Below are positions 1 through 7,849 of a stretch of DNA of 46,550 nucleotides, one piece after another; position 1 is the first letter of the stretch; every line of letters starts with the position of its first letter. Source of the stretch: Flavobacteriales bacterium (GTDB lineage: Bacteria > Bacteroidota > Bacteroidia > JACJYZ01); NCBI GenBank assembly GCA_020435415.1, contig JAGQZQ010000015.1:1-46550 (forward strand), given 5' to 3'. The position numbers were made by a program, and so were the translations under genes. Under the pieces are notes generated by a model. It saw only the letters and a list, made by a program, of their open reading frames with translations, had not been told where the DNA came from and made no database searches.

Positions 1-686
1 AATATGACGGCACGCTCGTCATCTCTGTCCGGACTGAGTTTGTAAAACTCATCTATAACAAAAAAGTCAACAGTATTAAAATGTTTGTATTCAACAACCC
101 GTTCACCTGTAAACAGAAATACATTGCCATCGGTCTCACTTGGTTCATGTGATGTGGACAGGATGATTTTGTATTTATCCCCATATTTTCTCAGCTTCTT
201 ACGGGTTTCATCAAGTAATGCTAAAGTAGGTTGTACAATTACAATGTTTTTGTATTTGCCACTTGCTACTATTTCCTGTATCAAAAGGCTTTTTCCAAAA
301 CTTGTCGGTGCACTCAGTACAACGCTCTCTTCCGAAAGCAGATTCATTGAAATTTGGTGTTGTTCTTCGTGGAGGAAGTAATCCTTTAAGAAGGGGGATC
401 GATGTAATTCATAGCGTAACAACCCGGCTCCTTTGATAAATTCATCATTTACGTACGGGTAGAGGCCACTTGCCTCAATGAGGTCATTCCACATTGGTTT
501 TGTTGCAGTATCAATTTTATCCCAAGCATCCAGAACTCGTATTATCAACTCTCTACCATTATCTTCAAGTGTTTTGTCTCTTAGCAAGCCTGCGCAATAC
601 TTGGCAAGTTCAAAGCTTTCACTGTGCTGTATCAGTTGAGCATTTTGCAGAAGCGAAACGGCTTCAGAAAAGCTTGAATAGCTCAT
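1..686 (-). CDS. hamB: HamB, Hachiman defence helicase (N-terminal part, cut by window edge)
   Basis: This is the DEAD/DEAH-type helicase partner of HamA; in known Hachiman systems HamB senses aberrant DNA and controls the HamA nuclease. The minus-strand frame starts with ATG at 684-686 and stays open to base 1, giving about 228 residues. Visible motifs are Walker A APTSFGKS (about residues 126-133), a motif Ia-like stretch VQPTLALLDE (151-160) and motif II DEFY (212-215), the DEFY variant of DEAD. A helical N-terminal region of about 110 residues precedes the ATPase core. The start codon overlaps the hamA stop codon by 4 bases (ATGA), so the two are translationally coupled. The C-terminal helicase half lies outside the window. 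Family assignment rests mainly on the paired HamA; as an isolated fragment it would only be called an SF2 helicase. Confidence 0.85.
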   Translation of the reverse strand, partial: MSYSSFSEAVSLLQNAQLIQHSESFELAKYCAGLLRDKTLEDNGRELIIRVLDAWDKIDTATKPMWNDLIEASGLYPYVNDEFIKGAGLLRYELHRSPFLKDYFLHEEQHQISMNLLSEESVVLSAPTSFGKSLLIQEIVASGKYKNIVIVQPTLALLDETRKKLRKYGDKYKIILSTSHEPSETDGNVFLFTGERVVEYKHFNTVDFFVIDEFYKLSPDRDDERAVI

Positions 687-1525
687 ATTTCCTGCATGTT
701 TGTTAACCGTTTGTGTAATTCATCAACAAGTTCCGGCTTACTCTTGACGGGGAGTAGCAATAGAATAATATCAATATCTGTGGTGGTAACTTCGTTGTCG
801 AATTCTTCCTTGAGTTGCTTGCATTCTTTTTCAAATTCAGCAAAGTATTCGGGAACCTCGCTATCGTACTTATTTATGGCATCACTTGAATATGTGCAAA
901 CAACAGGAATAGTAATACCTCGATATATGGTATCAAGTTTCTGATTGCCGTCCATTAGGTCGAGCCATTTCTGTCGTTCAGGGAAGTCTTGCGGCACTTT
1001 CCTGGAAATAAGTGTGAACTCCCTTCTTAGATAATCCTCTTTCAAATGTTGTCTGATATCTCCTGCAAGGGCCTTGACACCTGCTTTACCACTATCGTAC
1101 AGTTTCGATTCTCCGAGCCATAGTTTAGCCTCGGCGCCATTTTCTACGACGTGTACACCATCAAACCCATGAACTGTGACATTGGCGGTATCTTTGAAGT
1201 ATATCTTTGAGATCAAAGGCGTACTTCCATAAAAATCCCTCAGCAACAAATGAAGAATTAATTCTCCGAACTCACCACGTCGGCTATACTTATCAGTATT
1301 ATAGATTGTCCTTGCAGCCTCCAGTAGTCTTTTTCTTATTTCTGTAATTGGGATGCTACCACCGGTGTGATGTCCCAATGCAAATTCAGGAATAACCTCT
1401 GCAATGACATTGGCTAATGGTTGCAGGCGAAATCGGTTCTGGTCATAGCCAACATGATAGGCACGTAAAGTGGCGTCGGATATTTGTTCCTCAATTACTT
1501 TCTCTGATTTGAATGGTCTGCTCAA
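683..1525 (-). CDS. hamA: HamA, Hachiman effector nuclease (DUF1837)
   Basis: This 280-residue protein is of the DUF1837/HamA family, the effector of the Hachiman anti-phage system. The sequence shows a PD-(D/E)XK-like nuclease core: a glutamate-bearing helix RRGEFGELILHLLL (about residues 82-95), GFDGVHV with Asp122, and the LGESKLY stretch with Glu139 and Lys141. HamA is known to be held inactive by HamB and released to cut DNA on infection. The likely start is TTG (complement of 1523-1525); I see no in-frame ATG immediately upstream, so the true start could differ by some codons. It lies about 50 bp downstream of a small HTH gene on the same strand and overlaps hamB by 4 bases. The base composition is visibly more AT-rich than the replication module to its right, consistent with acquired cargo. 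Confidence 0.88.
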   Translation of the reverse strand: MSRPFKSEKVIEEQISDATLRAYHVGYDQNRFRLQPLANVIAEVIPEFALGHHTGGSIPITEIRKRLLEAARTIYNTDKYSRRGEFGELILHLLLRDFYGSTPLISKIYFKDTANVTVHGFDGVHVVENGAEAKLWLGESKLYDSGKAGVKALAGDIRQHLKEDYLRREFTLISRKVPQDFPERQKWLDLMDGNQKLDTIYRGITIPVVCTYSSDAINKYDSEVPEYFAEFEKECKQLKEEFDNEVTTTDIDIILLLLPVKSKPELVDELHKRLTNMQEI

Positions 1526-1576
1526 AGCCGTGATTTTTATGCAAAATACGGAATTTCAGAGCGTTTATAGGACTGC

Positions 1577-1759
1577 TTACGGTTCTCCTACCTGCTGGTA
1601 AATAATCCGTACTTGATTGATTGTAAATACTTTGCCTCTGTAATCGCCGACTTCCTTACGAAATGGCTTTAGCCAACTATTCAACGTCTTCAAGCTCACA
1701 CCATACGCCGCCGCCAACTGGCTTTTTGACTGTGCTTTTATTTTTGTTCTTGGCTCCAT
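1577..1759 (-). CDS. Small helix-turn-helix protein upstream of hamA
   Basis: This protein of about 60 residues has an HTH core, KSQLAAAYGVSLKTLNSWL, followed by a basic stretch and the tail RGKVFTINQVRIIYQQVGEP. It resembles the small DNA-binding proteins common in Bacteroidota prophages and integrative elements. I place the start at the ATG giving MEPRTKIK; two in-frame ATGs lie 9 and 21 bases further upstream (67 residues at most). It is the first gene of a possible HTH-hamA-hamB operon, with about 50 bp to hamA. Three 21-bp-phased palindromic repeats lie 60-110 bp upstream of its start and are natural candidates for its operator. Whether it regulates the Hachiman genes or belongs to the mobile element's own control circuit is inference. 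Confidence 0.6.
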   Translation of the reverse strand: MEPRTKIKAQSKSQLAAAYGVSLKTLNSWLKPFRKEVGDYRGKVFTINQVRIIYQQVGEP

Positions 1760-1819
1760 GACTGTCATACAAAACAACATTAGGAGCTGGGGAGCTGCAA
1801 GGAATTACCGGGGAAAGAT

Positions 1820-1870
1820 CAACCGTTGTAAAAATCTCAACAACGGTTGTGTTAAATCTTACAACGGTTG
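1820..1870. promoter_or_regulatory. Three palindromic-core repeats with 21-bp period
   Basis: Three copies of the palindromic 9-mer CAACSGTTG start at 1820 (CAACCGTTG), 1841 (CAACGGTTG) and 1862 (CAACGGTTG). The period is exactly 21 bp, about two helical turns. Part of the spacer is also conserved (AAATCT after copies 1 and 2). Such phasing is typical of a cooperative operator or of replication iterons. The array lies between the small HTH gene and the CTA/TAG inverted repeat. Confidence 0.65.
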
Positions 1871-2158
1871 TAAGTGAGACACGCTCAAACCTGTGATTTT
1901 TAGTCTGTCTTTTGTCCATCATTTGTGAAAATTTGTGAATCATCAGTGCGGGTTTTGTGCACATTTGTCTGATTTCACGTTTTTAACTTCCCGTTTTTTC
2001 AAATACTACCCGACTACGCTACTACAACTACTACTGCTACTACGGCGGGTTTTAGCTTAGTCTCTTATTATCAGTTATTTATATCTATGTAGTAGTGTAG
2101 TAGTTGTAGTATTTAAGTCTGTGCATGTCTGTTTTTTTATCTTTACAGACCCAAATCC
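1871..2158. other. Non-coding, origin-like segment with CTA/TAG inverted repeat
   Basis: No convincing gene is seen here. The stretch holds a short tandem repeat (ATTTGTGAAA then ATTTGTGAAT near 1920-1940), the palindrome TGTGCACA near 1956, and an inverted repeat of 15 bp, TACTACAACTACTAC at 2020-2034 against its complement at 2097-2111, with imperfect extension on both sides. The enclosed segment (about 2051-2090) is AT-rich. With the phased repeats to the left and a VapE-like helicase gene close by, this could be the element's replication origin or a double promoter region; function is inferred only from layout. Confidence 0.4.
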
Positions 2159-2476
2159 ATGAGCCAGGACACAGCCATATTGACCAGCGAACAACAGGAT
2201 GCCATGCAGCTTGCCATTGAAGCACAGGTGAACCTGCTGAACATTGAGTTCAGAAAGTTCTACGACGGCCAGTATAATTATGAGTTCGAGAAAAGGGTGG
2301 GCGTGATCGAGGACGGACTGATCGAGCGATTTGTCAGCATCTGGGGCATGGAGGCCTCCGGCAATGGAGAGAAGCAATTCAACGAAATTGCCGGATACGA
2401 CAGCCTGCAAAAGGCCATCAAGGAGTTTGTGAAAGGGAAGCTGAACGCTTACCGGGACAGCAAGAAGTCCGGTTAG
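2159..2476 (+). CDS. Hypothetical acidic helical protein of the mobile element
   Basis: This 105-residue protein is not recognised. It is acidic and predicted mostly helical (SEQQDAMQLAIEAQVNLLNI near the N-terminus), with no signal peptide or membrane segment. Codon use looks like that of the neighbouring replication genes, and the longest opposite-strand frame lacks this quality, so the plus-strand frame is preferred. It is convergent with the VapE-like gene and overlaps its end by 4 bases. It starts about 50 bp right of the CTA/TAG inverted repeat, which may carry its promoter. Confidence 0.6.
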   Translation: MSQDTAILTSEQQDAMQLAIEAQVNLLNIEFRKFYDGQYNYEFEKRVGVIEDGLIERFVSIWGMEASGNGEKQFNEIAGYDSLQKAIKEFVKGKLNAYRDSKKSG

Positions 2477-3780
2477 TTGTTGAGCAAGTCCTTGACGTAT
2501 GCCGGCACTTCCTCAGCGGCCTGTCCGAATGATCTCCTGACTTCATCCTGGTACTTGTCCTCATCCGAATCCGTCCGTTCTATCACCGCATAGACTTTCC
2601 TGGGACTACCGTTCACCCGTTTGGATACCGGGCTGCCAAAGCCTAACCGTTCCATTGCATAGGACAGCTTCTTGATCGAGAGCCGCATCCCGGAGAAAGC
2701 ATTGATCCGGGTCAGCATTTCGGACGGCATAAGGAACCTGGCGTGGGCGTTGGTGGGTTCACACGGCTCGTACATCTTCATCAGCCATTCTTCCTCCGGT
2801 GGAACCTGCCGGTAGATTTCATTCACCTGGTTCAACTGGATCATTTCTTCCTGGGTGAACCAGTAGTTGTACTTGTTCTCAAGCAGGTGCAAGGCCTGCG
2901 CCCAGACCTTGCCCATATCAAGGTCGTGGTTGAAGGAAATGTCTTTGGTCGTAAACACCAGGTAACGGCGGTTCTCGTTATCGGTCAGGAACTTTGGGTT
3001 GTTCACGCTGCCCATGAACGAACAGATGCGTTGCCGCTTCCGGGCGAACCTGTGCCAGGTTTTCCGGTTGGTCACGAACGGGGCGGTGATGATGGCCTTC
3101 ATGGAGTTGAAGTCCTTGCCGAAGATCGTTTCAAGCTGGTCGTCCACGTTCACGAACCATTTTTCAGCCAGGAAATTGGCCGTGTTCACGTCCGTAAGGG
3201 AAGGGTTGATGTGGGAGCATACCAGGAACTCGCGCATACTGGCCGGGCAAAGGTTGTTCAACCAGGTCGTCTTGCCGATGCCCTGGCCACCGACCAGGAT
3301 GAGGCAAAGGTGGTTCACGCCTTGGCCAAGGGCAGTCGCTACGCTGGCCACCATCCATTTCTCCAGGTATGGCCGCCACAATTCGGTCAGCTTGACCTTT
3401 CCCACCTTGATGTCGGCAATGGTCACCGTCTCGGCGAGCTGGCCGATGTAGTCGGTTTGCCCGTCGTACTGCGGGAGTTTGTCAAAGTAGATTTGGAGCG
3501 GGTTGTACTCGTCGGTGAGCTTTGAGTTCAGGATTTTGGTCAGTACCGTATCGGATACCTTGAAGCCATCCAGTTGCAGGTCGATCCACAGGCTGTTTAG
3601 GTAGGCTTCATCCAGGACAACGAAATCGCCCTTGTCAATCGCCCGTATCTCGATCTCCAGGGTAAGCTGGTTGCGCCGGAATTCGTACTTGAAGTCCAGG
3701 TAATCCTTGATCTCCAGCAACGTGTGCTTCTTCTTTGGTTTCTTACCGGACTTCTTGATATTCTTTCGCTGTAATGTCAT
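2473..3780 (-). CDS. VapE-like P-loop ATPase/helicase of a phage or satellite replication module
   Basis: This 435-residue protein has the features of virulence-associated protein E (VapE) family replicative ATPases found in phages, satellites and genomic islands. Walker A is GGQGIGKTT (about residues 164-172) and the Walker B-like strand is WFVNVDD (208-214). A conserved SVNNPKFLTDNENRRYL block (258-274) carries candidate sensor/arginine-finger residues. The N-terminus is strongly basic (KKSGKKPKKKH), and the last 80 or so residues look like a winged-helix tail (LSIKKLSYAMERLGF). The family is thought to unwind the element's origin; some members are fused to a primase, which I do not see here. 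It is the last gene of a minus-strand run of five and overlaps the upstream gene by 38 bases. Confidence 0.75.
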   Translation of the reverse strand: MTLQRKNIKKSGKKPKKKHTLLEIKDYLDFKYEFRRNQLTLEIEIRAIDKGDFVVLDEAYLNSLWIDLQLDGFKVSDTVLTKILNSKLTDEYNPLQIYFDKLPQYDGQTDYIGQLAETVTIADIKVGKVKLTELWRPYLEKWMVASVATALGQGVNHLCLILVGGQGIGKTTWLNNLCPASMREFLVCSHINPSLTDVNTANFLAEKWFVNVDDQLETIFGKDFNSMKAIITAPFVTNRKTWHRFARKRQRICSFMGSVNNPKFLTDNENRRYLVFTTKDISFNHDLDMGKVWAQALHLLENKYNYWFTQEEMIQLNQVNEIYRQVPPEEEWLMKMYEPCEPTNAHARFLMPSEMLTRINAFSGMRLSIKKLSYAMERLGFGSPVSKRVNGSPRKVYAVIERTDSDEDKYQDEVRRSFGQAAEEVPAYVKDLLNN

Positions 3781-4255
3781 GCTTTCGGTTCTCGTCGTAT
3801 TTCTTCCACAGCAACCGCATCATTATTTCGCGGTCAGTGGGATCCATTTCATTGATGTACGATGTAAGTCTTGACGGCAACTGGATAGTGTGCTGGCGGT
3901 TATTCTTGATCGTTTCGCTGATGAGGTAACGTTTGCCTTTTACCATCCATGCAGGAAGGTCCATGACGCCGTGAATAAAGCAAACCGCTTCCAGGCAGAC
4001 CTTTTCATCGCGTAGCCTGGTGATCTGTTTCAATCTCCCGGAAGCCAGTTCCATGTTCTCCATTTCCAGCCCGGAGATGTAATGCTCGGTTTCATGGTGG
4101 TAGTCCACCAGGCAGTTGATGATCTCGTTTTGCATGGCCACGAACTTATCGCTCACCTTGCCCTGATCGGCCAGGTATTGCAGGTTGTCCTGCAATAAGG
4201 TGACGGCATGCACAAACCTGTCGTTGATCCGGTCGAAATCATAGGCAACCGGCAT
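3743..4255 (-). CDS. Hypothetical protein in replication module
   Basis: This 170-residue protein is not recognised. It is soluble and largely helical, with a charged C-terminal region (IMMRLLWKKYDENRKHDI) and no metal-binding or nucleotide-binding motif that I can point to. Its start overlaps the stop of the upstream gene by one base (TGATG), and its end overlaps the VapE-like gene by 38 bases, so it is almost certainly co-translated with the replication module. A loader or accessory role for the helicase is possible but not shown by the sequence. Confidence 0.65.
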   Translation of the reverse strand: MPVAYDFDRINDRFVHAVTLLQDNLQYLADQGKVSDKFVAMQNEIINCLVDYHHETEHYISGLEMENMELASGRLKQITRLRDEKVCLEAVCFIHGVMDLPAWMVKGKRYLISETIKNNRQHTIQLPSRLTSYINEMDPTDREIMMRLLWKKYDENRKHDITAKEYQEVR

Positions 4256-4455
4256 CAGCGGGAATTATTTCTATGCCTTTTTCGCCGGTCATACTCACCG
4301 GAAACGACGGCATAGATGGTTCGCTCTTTCAGGAAATAAGTTTGGGAAAGCTGGGCAAGGATGTAGTCGTTGCTGTATCCCTGGCTGCTCAGTTTGTTGT
4401 ACTGCTCGGATATGGCCTTGTTCCGGGATTGGAACAATTCTTTGTCGGTAGGCAT
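4255..4455 (-). CDS. Small HTH-like hypothetical protein
   Basis: This 66-residue basic protein has a helix-turn-helix-like middle (NDYILAQLSQTYFLKERTIY) and an arginine-rich tail (DRRKRHRNNSR). Small proteins of this kind occur in Bacteroidota integrative elements. One-base TGATG overlaps with both the upstream and the downstream gene place it in the operon running from 5052 to 2473. DNA binding is likely from the charge and helices; the role is unknown. Confidence 0.6.
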   Translation of the reverse strand: MPTDKELFQSRNKAISEQYNKLSSQGYSNDYILAQLSQTYFLKERTIYAVVSGEYDRRKRHRNNSR

Positions 4456-4751
4456 CAGACGGTGGTGTTTCGTTCCAGGAACTCATAGAGGCTGGGTTTG
4501 TAATAGCGTATTTTTCTTCCGTGCTGGCTGGATTTGACCTCATTGTTGTTGCGAAGCATCCGCAGCTTGTCCTGCTTCACATCCAGGATTTTCTGGGCCT
4601 CCTTGCCGGATACCCACAATTCTCCGTTGCTCCCCTGCTTCATGGATTTGGTGAGTTCCGTATTGGCATCCCGGATGCCTTGTCTGACTGTATGCTTGAT
4701 CTCAGCAAGCATTTTATAGTAGGCCTCTTTTTCAAAGACGATGATCTCCAT
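4455..4751 (-). CDS. MerR/excisionase-like winged-helix DNA-binding protein
   Basis: This is a protein of about 98 residues. A helical N-terminal half (FEKEAYYKMLAEI) is followed by an HTH of the excisionase or MerR-like type: LWVSGKEAQKILDVKQDKL, then RMLRNNNEVKSSQHGRKIRY and YKPSLYEFLE. This matches the common Bacteroidota helix-turn-helix protein found beside mobile-element replication or recombination genes. I chose the ATG giving MEIIVFEK, 10 bp after the upstream stop; the frame is open to 4823, but that start would overlap the upstream gene by 62 bases. It could act as a replication activator or as a directionality factor. Confidence 0.65.
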   Translation of the reverse strand: MEIIVFEKEAYYKMLAEIKHTVRQGIRDANTELTKSMKQGSNGELWVSGKEAQKILDVKQDKLRMLRNNNEVKSSQHGRKIRYYKPSLYEFLERNTTV

Positions 4752-4761
4752 AGGTGCTGAT

Positions 4762-5052
4762 TTATTCGGTTGCGGAAACTCGGTTGCCGTCCTTTCCTCC
4801 ATTGTAGCTTTCTTGGTCCTCATTCAGGATCAACTGGCATTTGGCTTTTAATGTACCGGCTGTGATTTGCGCTTGCTCTACCAGAAGCAGGGCACTTTCA
4901 AAAATCCGTTGTGCACAATACGTCCGCACCTTACCACCATTGAAAAATTTATAAATGGTGGACCGGGAGATACCCGTCTGTTCCGAAATGTCGTATGCAG
5001 CCCTTGTCGGCAGTGCCTTTTTAAGGTTTTGGATTTCTTGCTCACTGAACAT
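4762..5052 (-). CDS. Phage-type HTH regulator, first gene of the replication operon
   Basis: This 96-residue protein carries a clear HTH in residues about 15-40 (TRAAYDISEQTGISRSTIYK, then FFNGGKVRTYCAQRI), a form seen in Cro- or Cox-like small phage regulators. It is the first gene of the minus-strand module and diverges from the S24 repressor across a 145-bp AT-rich intergenic region. That is the classic layout of a lysogeny-type switch. A role as early activator or anti-repressor is inferred from position. Confidence 0.65.
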   Translation of the reverse strand: MFSEQEIQNLKKALPTRAAYDISEQTGISRSTIYKFFNGGKVRTYCAQRIFESALLLVEQAQITAGTLKAKCQLILNEDQESYNGGKDGNRVSATE

Positions 5053-5197
5053 CTTTTGGGAATTTACCAGTGTAAATACTTATTTTGAGTACAAAATGTT
5101 TAATTTAGCACCAAAAATATACCTATAAAAAGTATATTCAAAGATTATATTTACTTTATTTGGTTAAATTTTAGTCAACTTTTAGTCTAACAAACCC
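5053..5197. promoter_or_regulatory. Divergent regulatory region with operator-like palindrome
   Basis: This AT-rich 145-bp space separates the S24 repressor (plus) from the HTH/replication operon (minus). It contains an inverted repeat AATATAC (5116-5122) / GTATATT (5132-5138) with a 9-base centre, a good candidate repressor-binding site. A looser TTTAC...GTAAA repeat lies near 5056-5070. I could not settle on exact promoter boxes. Confidence 0.45.
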
Positions 5198-5989
5198 ATG
5201 AGTAAAGCGAAAAAGCAGATAAGTCAACGCTTCCTGGAAACTGTTGAATTGTTGAAAAAAAACGGACAAGTGAAAACGTACACCGAATTCTGCCAGGCGA
5301 TCAACGTGCGCCAGCAGAATTTCAACGACATCAAATCCGGCAGACGCTATGTAACAACCGGCATGTTGCAGGATATGGCTGCCAGGTATCCCGTCAGCCT
5401 GGACTACATCATCACCGGAAAGAAATCCCCGGAAAGCAAACAGGAGATCGTCAAACCGGTTGTGGTTACCCTGGATCAATCCGGTCAGGATAATATCGCA
5501 ATGGTGGACGCGAAAGCCGCAGCCGGTTACCTGGCCGGGCATACCGACCCGGAGTTCTTCCATGAATTACCGGTCTTTAACCTGCCGGATGCCAGATTCC
5601 GCAACGGTACGTTCCGATGCTTCCAGGTGGAGGGAGACAGTATGAACGATACCATCTATCACAATGATTGGGTGATCGCCCGGTATGTGGATGATCCCCG
5701 GAACACCAGGGATGGTTTCGTCCATGTGATTGTTACCAATGACGGCATTGTCGTGAAGCGGCTGTTCAATACGCTGACCAAAAATAGGAAGCTTACCCTG
5801 GTTAGCGACAACGATGAATTCCCGCCCTATGAAGTGCATGGCAAGGATGTAAAGGAAATATGGTACGTTGTGGCGAAACTGAGTTATTATCTTCCGACCA
5901 AGCCGAATGACCTCAAGGAGCAGGTGGAGGCGTTGCAGGCCAGCTTGGGTAAGTTGTCGGATGAGGTTAGGAAGTTGAAAAAGAAGTAA
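5198..5989 (+). CDS. S24-family (LexA/CI-like) transcriptional repressor
   Basis: This is a 263-residue repressor with an N-terminal HTH (about residues 25-70, QAINVRQQNFNDIKSGRR) and a C-terminal S24 peptidase domain. The catalytic serine is in VEGDSMND (Ser148) and the catalytic lysine in IVVKRLF (Lys187). A candidate self-cleavage Ala-Gly bond lies in AKAAAGY (109-110). The C-terminus ends in a short coiled coil (LKEQVEALQASLGKL). Such proteins hold a mobile element silent and self-cleave with RecA after DNA damage. The gene diverges from the replication operon, as phage and satellite repressors do. The next plus-strand gene begins 14 bp after its stop. Confidence 0.88.
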   Translation: MSKAKKQISQRFLETVELLKKNGQVKTYTEFCQAINVRQQNFNDIKSGRRYVTTGMLQDMAARYPVSLDYIITGKKSPESKQEIVKPVVVTLDQSGQDNIAMVDAKAAAGYLAGHTDPEFFHELPVFNLPDARFRNGTFRCFQVEGDSMNDTIYHNDWVIARYVDDPRNTRDGFVHVIVTNDGIVVKRLFNTLTKNRKLTLVSDNDEFPPYEVHGKDVKEIWYVVAKLSYYLPTKPNDLKEQVEALQASLGKLSDEVRKLKKK

Positions 5990-6003
5990 TTTGCCACTTA
6001 CTT

Positions 6004-7842
6004 ATGAAAGCACTGATAAATAGAACTCTTTCTCACATTATTAAGAACCAAATCAAGTATGTTCCGATTCTTATTGGAACAATTTTTTTCTTTCTTTTTT
6101 ACATTCCTTTGGGATGGCTCCCTGATTATGCTGGTTTAAGTAAAACTGAAGACCCTGGAAAGATAGCCGAGGTTATTATTTCTGTTCTTAGTTCTATTCT
6201 GGGGGTATCTATCGCGCTGGTTTTGATCGGTTTTGAGCTTTTCAGGACAAGGCTTGGCATAACAGGTGTTAGGCATTTCTTACGAAATCCCGAAGTGGTT
6301 TTCATCCTTGCTTTTCAGGTCAGTATCCTCTGCTACTCTTTTGTTTTTTTAATATTGAAAGGAGATGTAGTTGACTACGCGGAGTTAACAGCATTATATT
6401 TTCTCTGTTTCCTTTTTATATTTGGCATAGTCCTGCTTTGGCCTATCTCCAAAAGAGTGATTTCAGCGCCAGGATCACACAAAGCAATTCTGGCAGTTAT
6501 AGCAGAGGAATGCAATAAGATAACAACTGATAATATTGCAACCCTCATTGGTTATAGTCATGGAATGCTGAATTACGACGATTTGGAAAAGCTTGATAAT
6601 TCTCCGTTTCTGATACTCCGCGACTTGGGTGTTCGATATGCGCAGGAAGGGAATCAGCATATTCCTGCGCTCATTATTCAGGAATCTACCAAGAAATTTA
6701 TTCCATTCGTGACCAATGATGTAGACAGGAGAGCACTTCGGGAAGGATACAATGTCTTATTTATAATTTGGAATGGCATCGTCAATGCGTCATTAAAGAA
6801 TGAGGGATATATCGCATTGAAAAAAATATGGGGTGCTATTGAAGAAATTCATAAACACCACGCAAATAACTCGATAGAGCTGATAAGAACAGAATCTTTG
6901 GATGACTATTATGTCGATTTTGTTGAGCGCCTTTTAGCAAACGATCAGGATGAGATTATTTTCCAAGGAATGTTCGCGATAGAGAGAATATTTGGGCTGC
7001 ACCTTGAAAAAAGCTTGCCTGAAGAAGATACAATTGATGACCTGAAGTTCATGTTTGGCCTTAAAGCAAACACCAGACATGACATAGATGCTGCCTTGCA
7101 GTGGAATTTTATTGTTCACAACATACCTTATATGCTCACTACCCTAATTGATAAAGCTATAGACCATAAGAAAGTCAGGGTGGTTGATTATGCATGTTCA
7201 TCTTTGCAGCAATTGATTTCCACTGTTATCGGTACCGACATGGGTAAATACCAAGAAAATTATCTGGTAGTCGACTTATTCGGGTCTGTCCTTTACTCAA
7301 TAAAGAGAGGAACAAAGGCGGGTGTGTTAGAAAGTGAGTCAACCTTCAGGATTATTGATTCAATGGTTCTTTCGGACATAATCCGTAAGAAGCCTCCTTA
7401 TTTGAGTATTATTCTTCGATATGTAATCGATCATCTGAAGAACCTACATAGCCAAGGTAAGTTGATCTTGTTTGGATCAATGGCAAGATCGTTAGGTGGT
7501 CAGTTCAGATTAGTAATGCAGATTCATGAGAAAGGTGATGCTGAGACTGTAATGGTGGTAAATGACCTGCTTAAGTTTATTGACTGGCTACGAAGCCAAT
7601 ATGAGAAGGAAATCGAATCCAATTCTAAGAATTATATAGCTCTTTATGACATTGTCGAATCCCTTGCAAGCGATCATAAAAACACTCCTGAAATAGGAAC
7701 TGTTAACGGCGTGATGGAGCGTGTTCCAAAGGAACAAGACAAAATCTCAAGCGAGCTACTCACTTCCTTGTCATCAACCCTAAATTCCTTTAAAAAGTTG
7801 ACCGAAGCTAAAACTGTTGCAAAATCCGATCAGATATTCTGA
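6004..7842 (+). CDS. Four-pass membrane protein with large helical cytoplasmic domain, unknown function
   Basis: This 612-residue protein has four hydrophobic segments in its first 150 residues (around 18-38, 55-77, 97-117 and 127-147) and then about 460 residues of soluble, helix-rich sequence without a recognised catalytic motif. The membrane part, with a long loop after TM2 (FRTRLGITGVRHFLRNPEVV), recalls the general layout of DUF2254-type membrane proteins, but I cannot assign it. It is visibly AT-richer than the repressor gene just upstream (14 bp gap) and is convergent with another AT-rich membrane-protein gene. Together these look like cargo of the element. A defence role is a guess from context, not a sequence result. 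Confidence 0.75.
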   Translation: MKALINRTLSHIIKNQIKYVPILIGTIFFFLFYIPLGWLPDYAGLSKTEDPGKIAEVIISVLSSILGVSIALVLIGFELFRTRLGITGVRHFLRNPEVVFILAFQVSILCYSFVFLILKGDVVDYAELTALYFLCFLFIFGIVLLWPISKRVISAPGSHKAILAVIAEECNKITTDNIATLIGYSHGMLNYDDLEKLDNSPFLILRDLGVRYAQEGNQHIPALIIQESTKKFIPFVTNDVDRRALREGYNVLFIIWNGIVNASLKNEGYIALKKIWGAIEEIHKHHANNSIELIRTESLDDYYVDFVERLLANDQDEIIFQGMFAIERIFGLHLEKSLPEEDTIDDLKFMFGLKANTRHDIDAALQWNFIVHNIPYMLTTLIDKAIDHKKVRVVDYACSSLQQLISTVIGTDMGKYQENYLVVDLFGSVLYSIKRGTKAGVLESESTFRIIDSMVLSDIIRKKPPYLSIILRYVIDHLKNLHSQGKLILFGSMARSLGGQFRLVMQIHEKGDAETVMVVNDLLKFIDWLRSQYEKEIESNSKNYIALYDIVESLASDHKNTPEIGTVNGVMERVPKEQDKISSELLTSLSSTLNSFKKLTEAKTVAKSDQIF

Positions 7843-7849
7843 TAAGAAC

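Noticed and set aside
1677-1964. Minus-strand reading frame across the 21-bp repeats
   Set aside because: It overlaps the small HTH gene in another frame and translates the palindromic repeats; composition looks non-coding.
2743-3525. Long plus-strand reading frame of 260 codons
   Set aside because: It is antisense to the VapE-like gene, whose P-loop and codon pattern are convincing; the plus-strand product has no domain sense.
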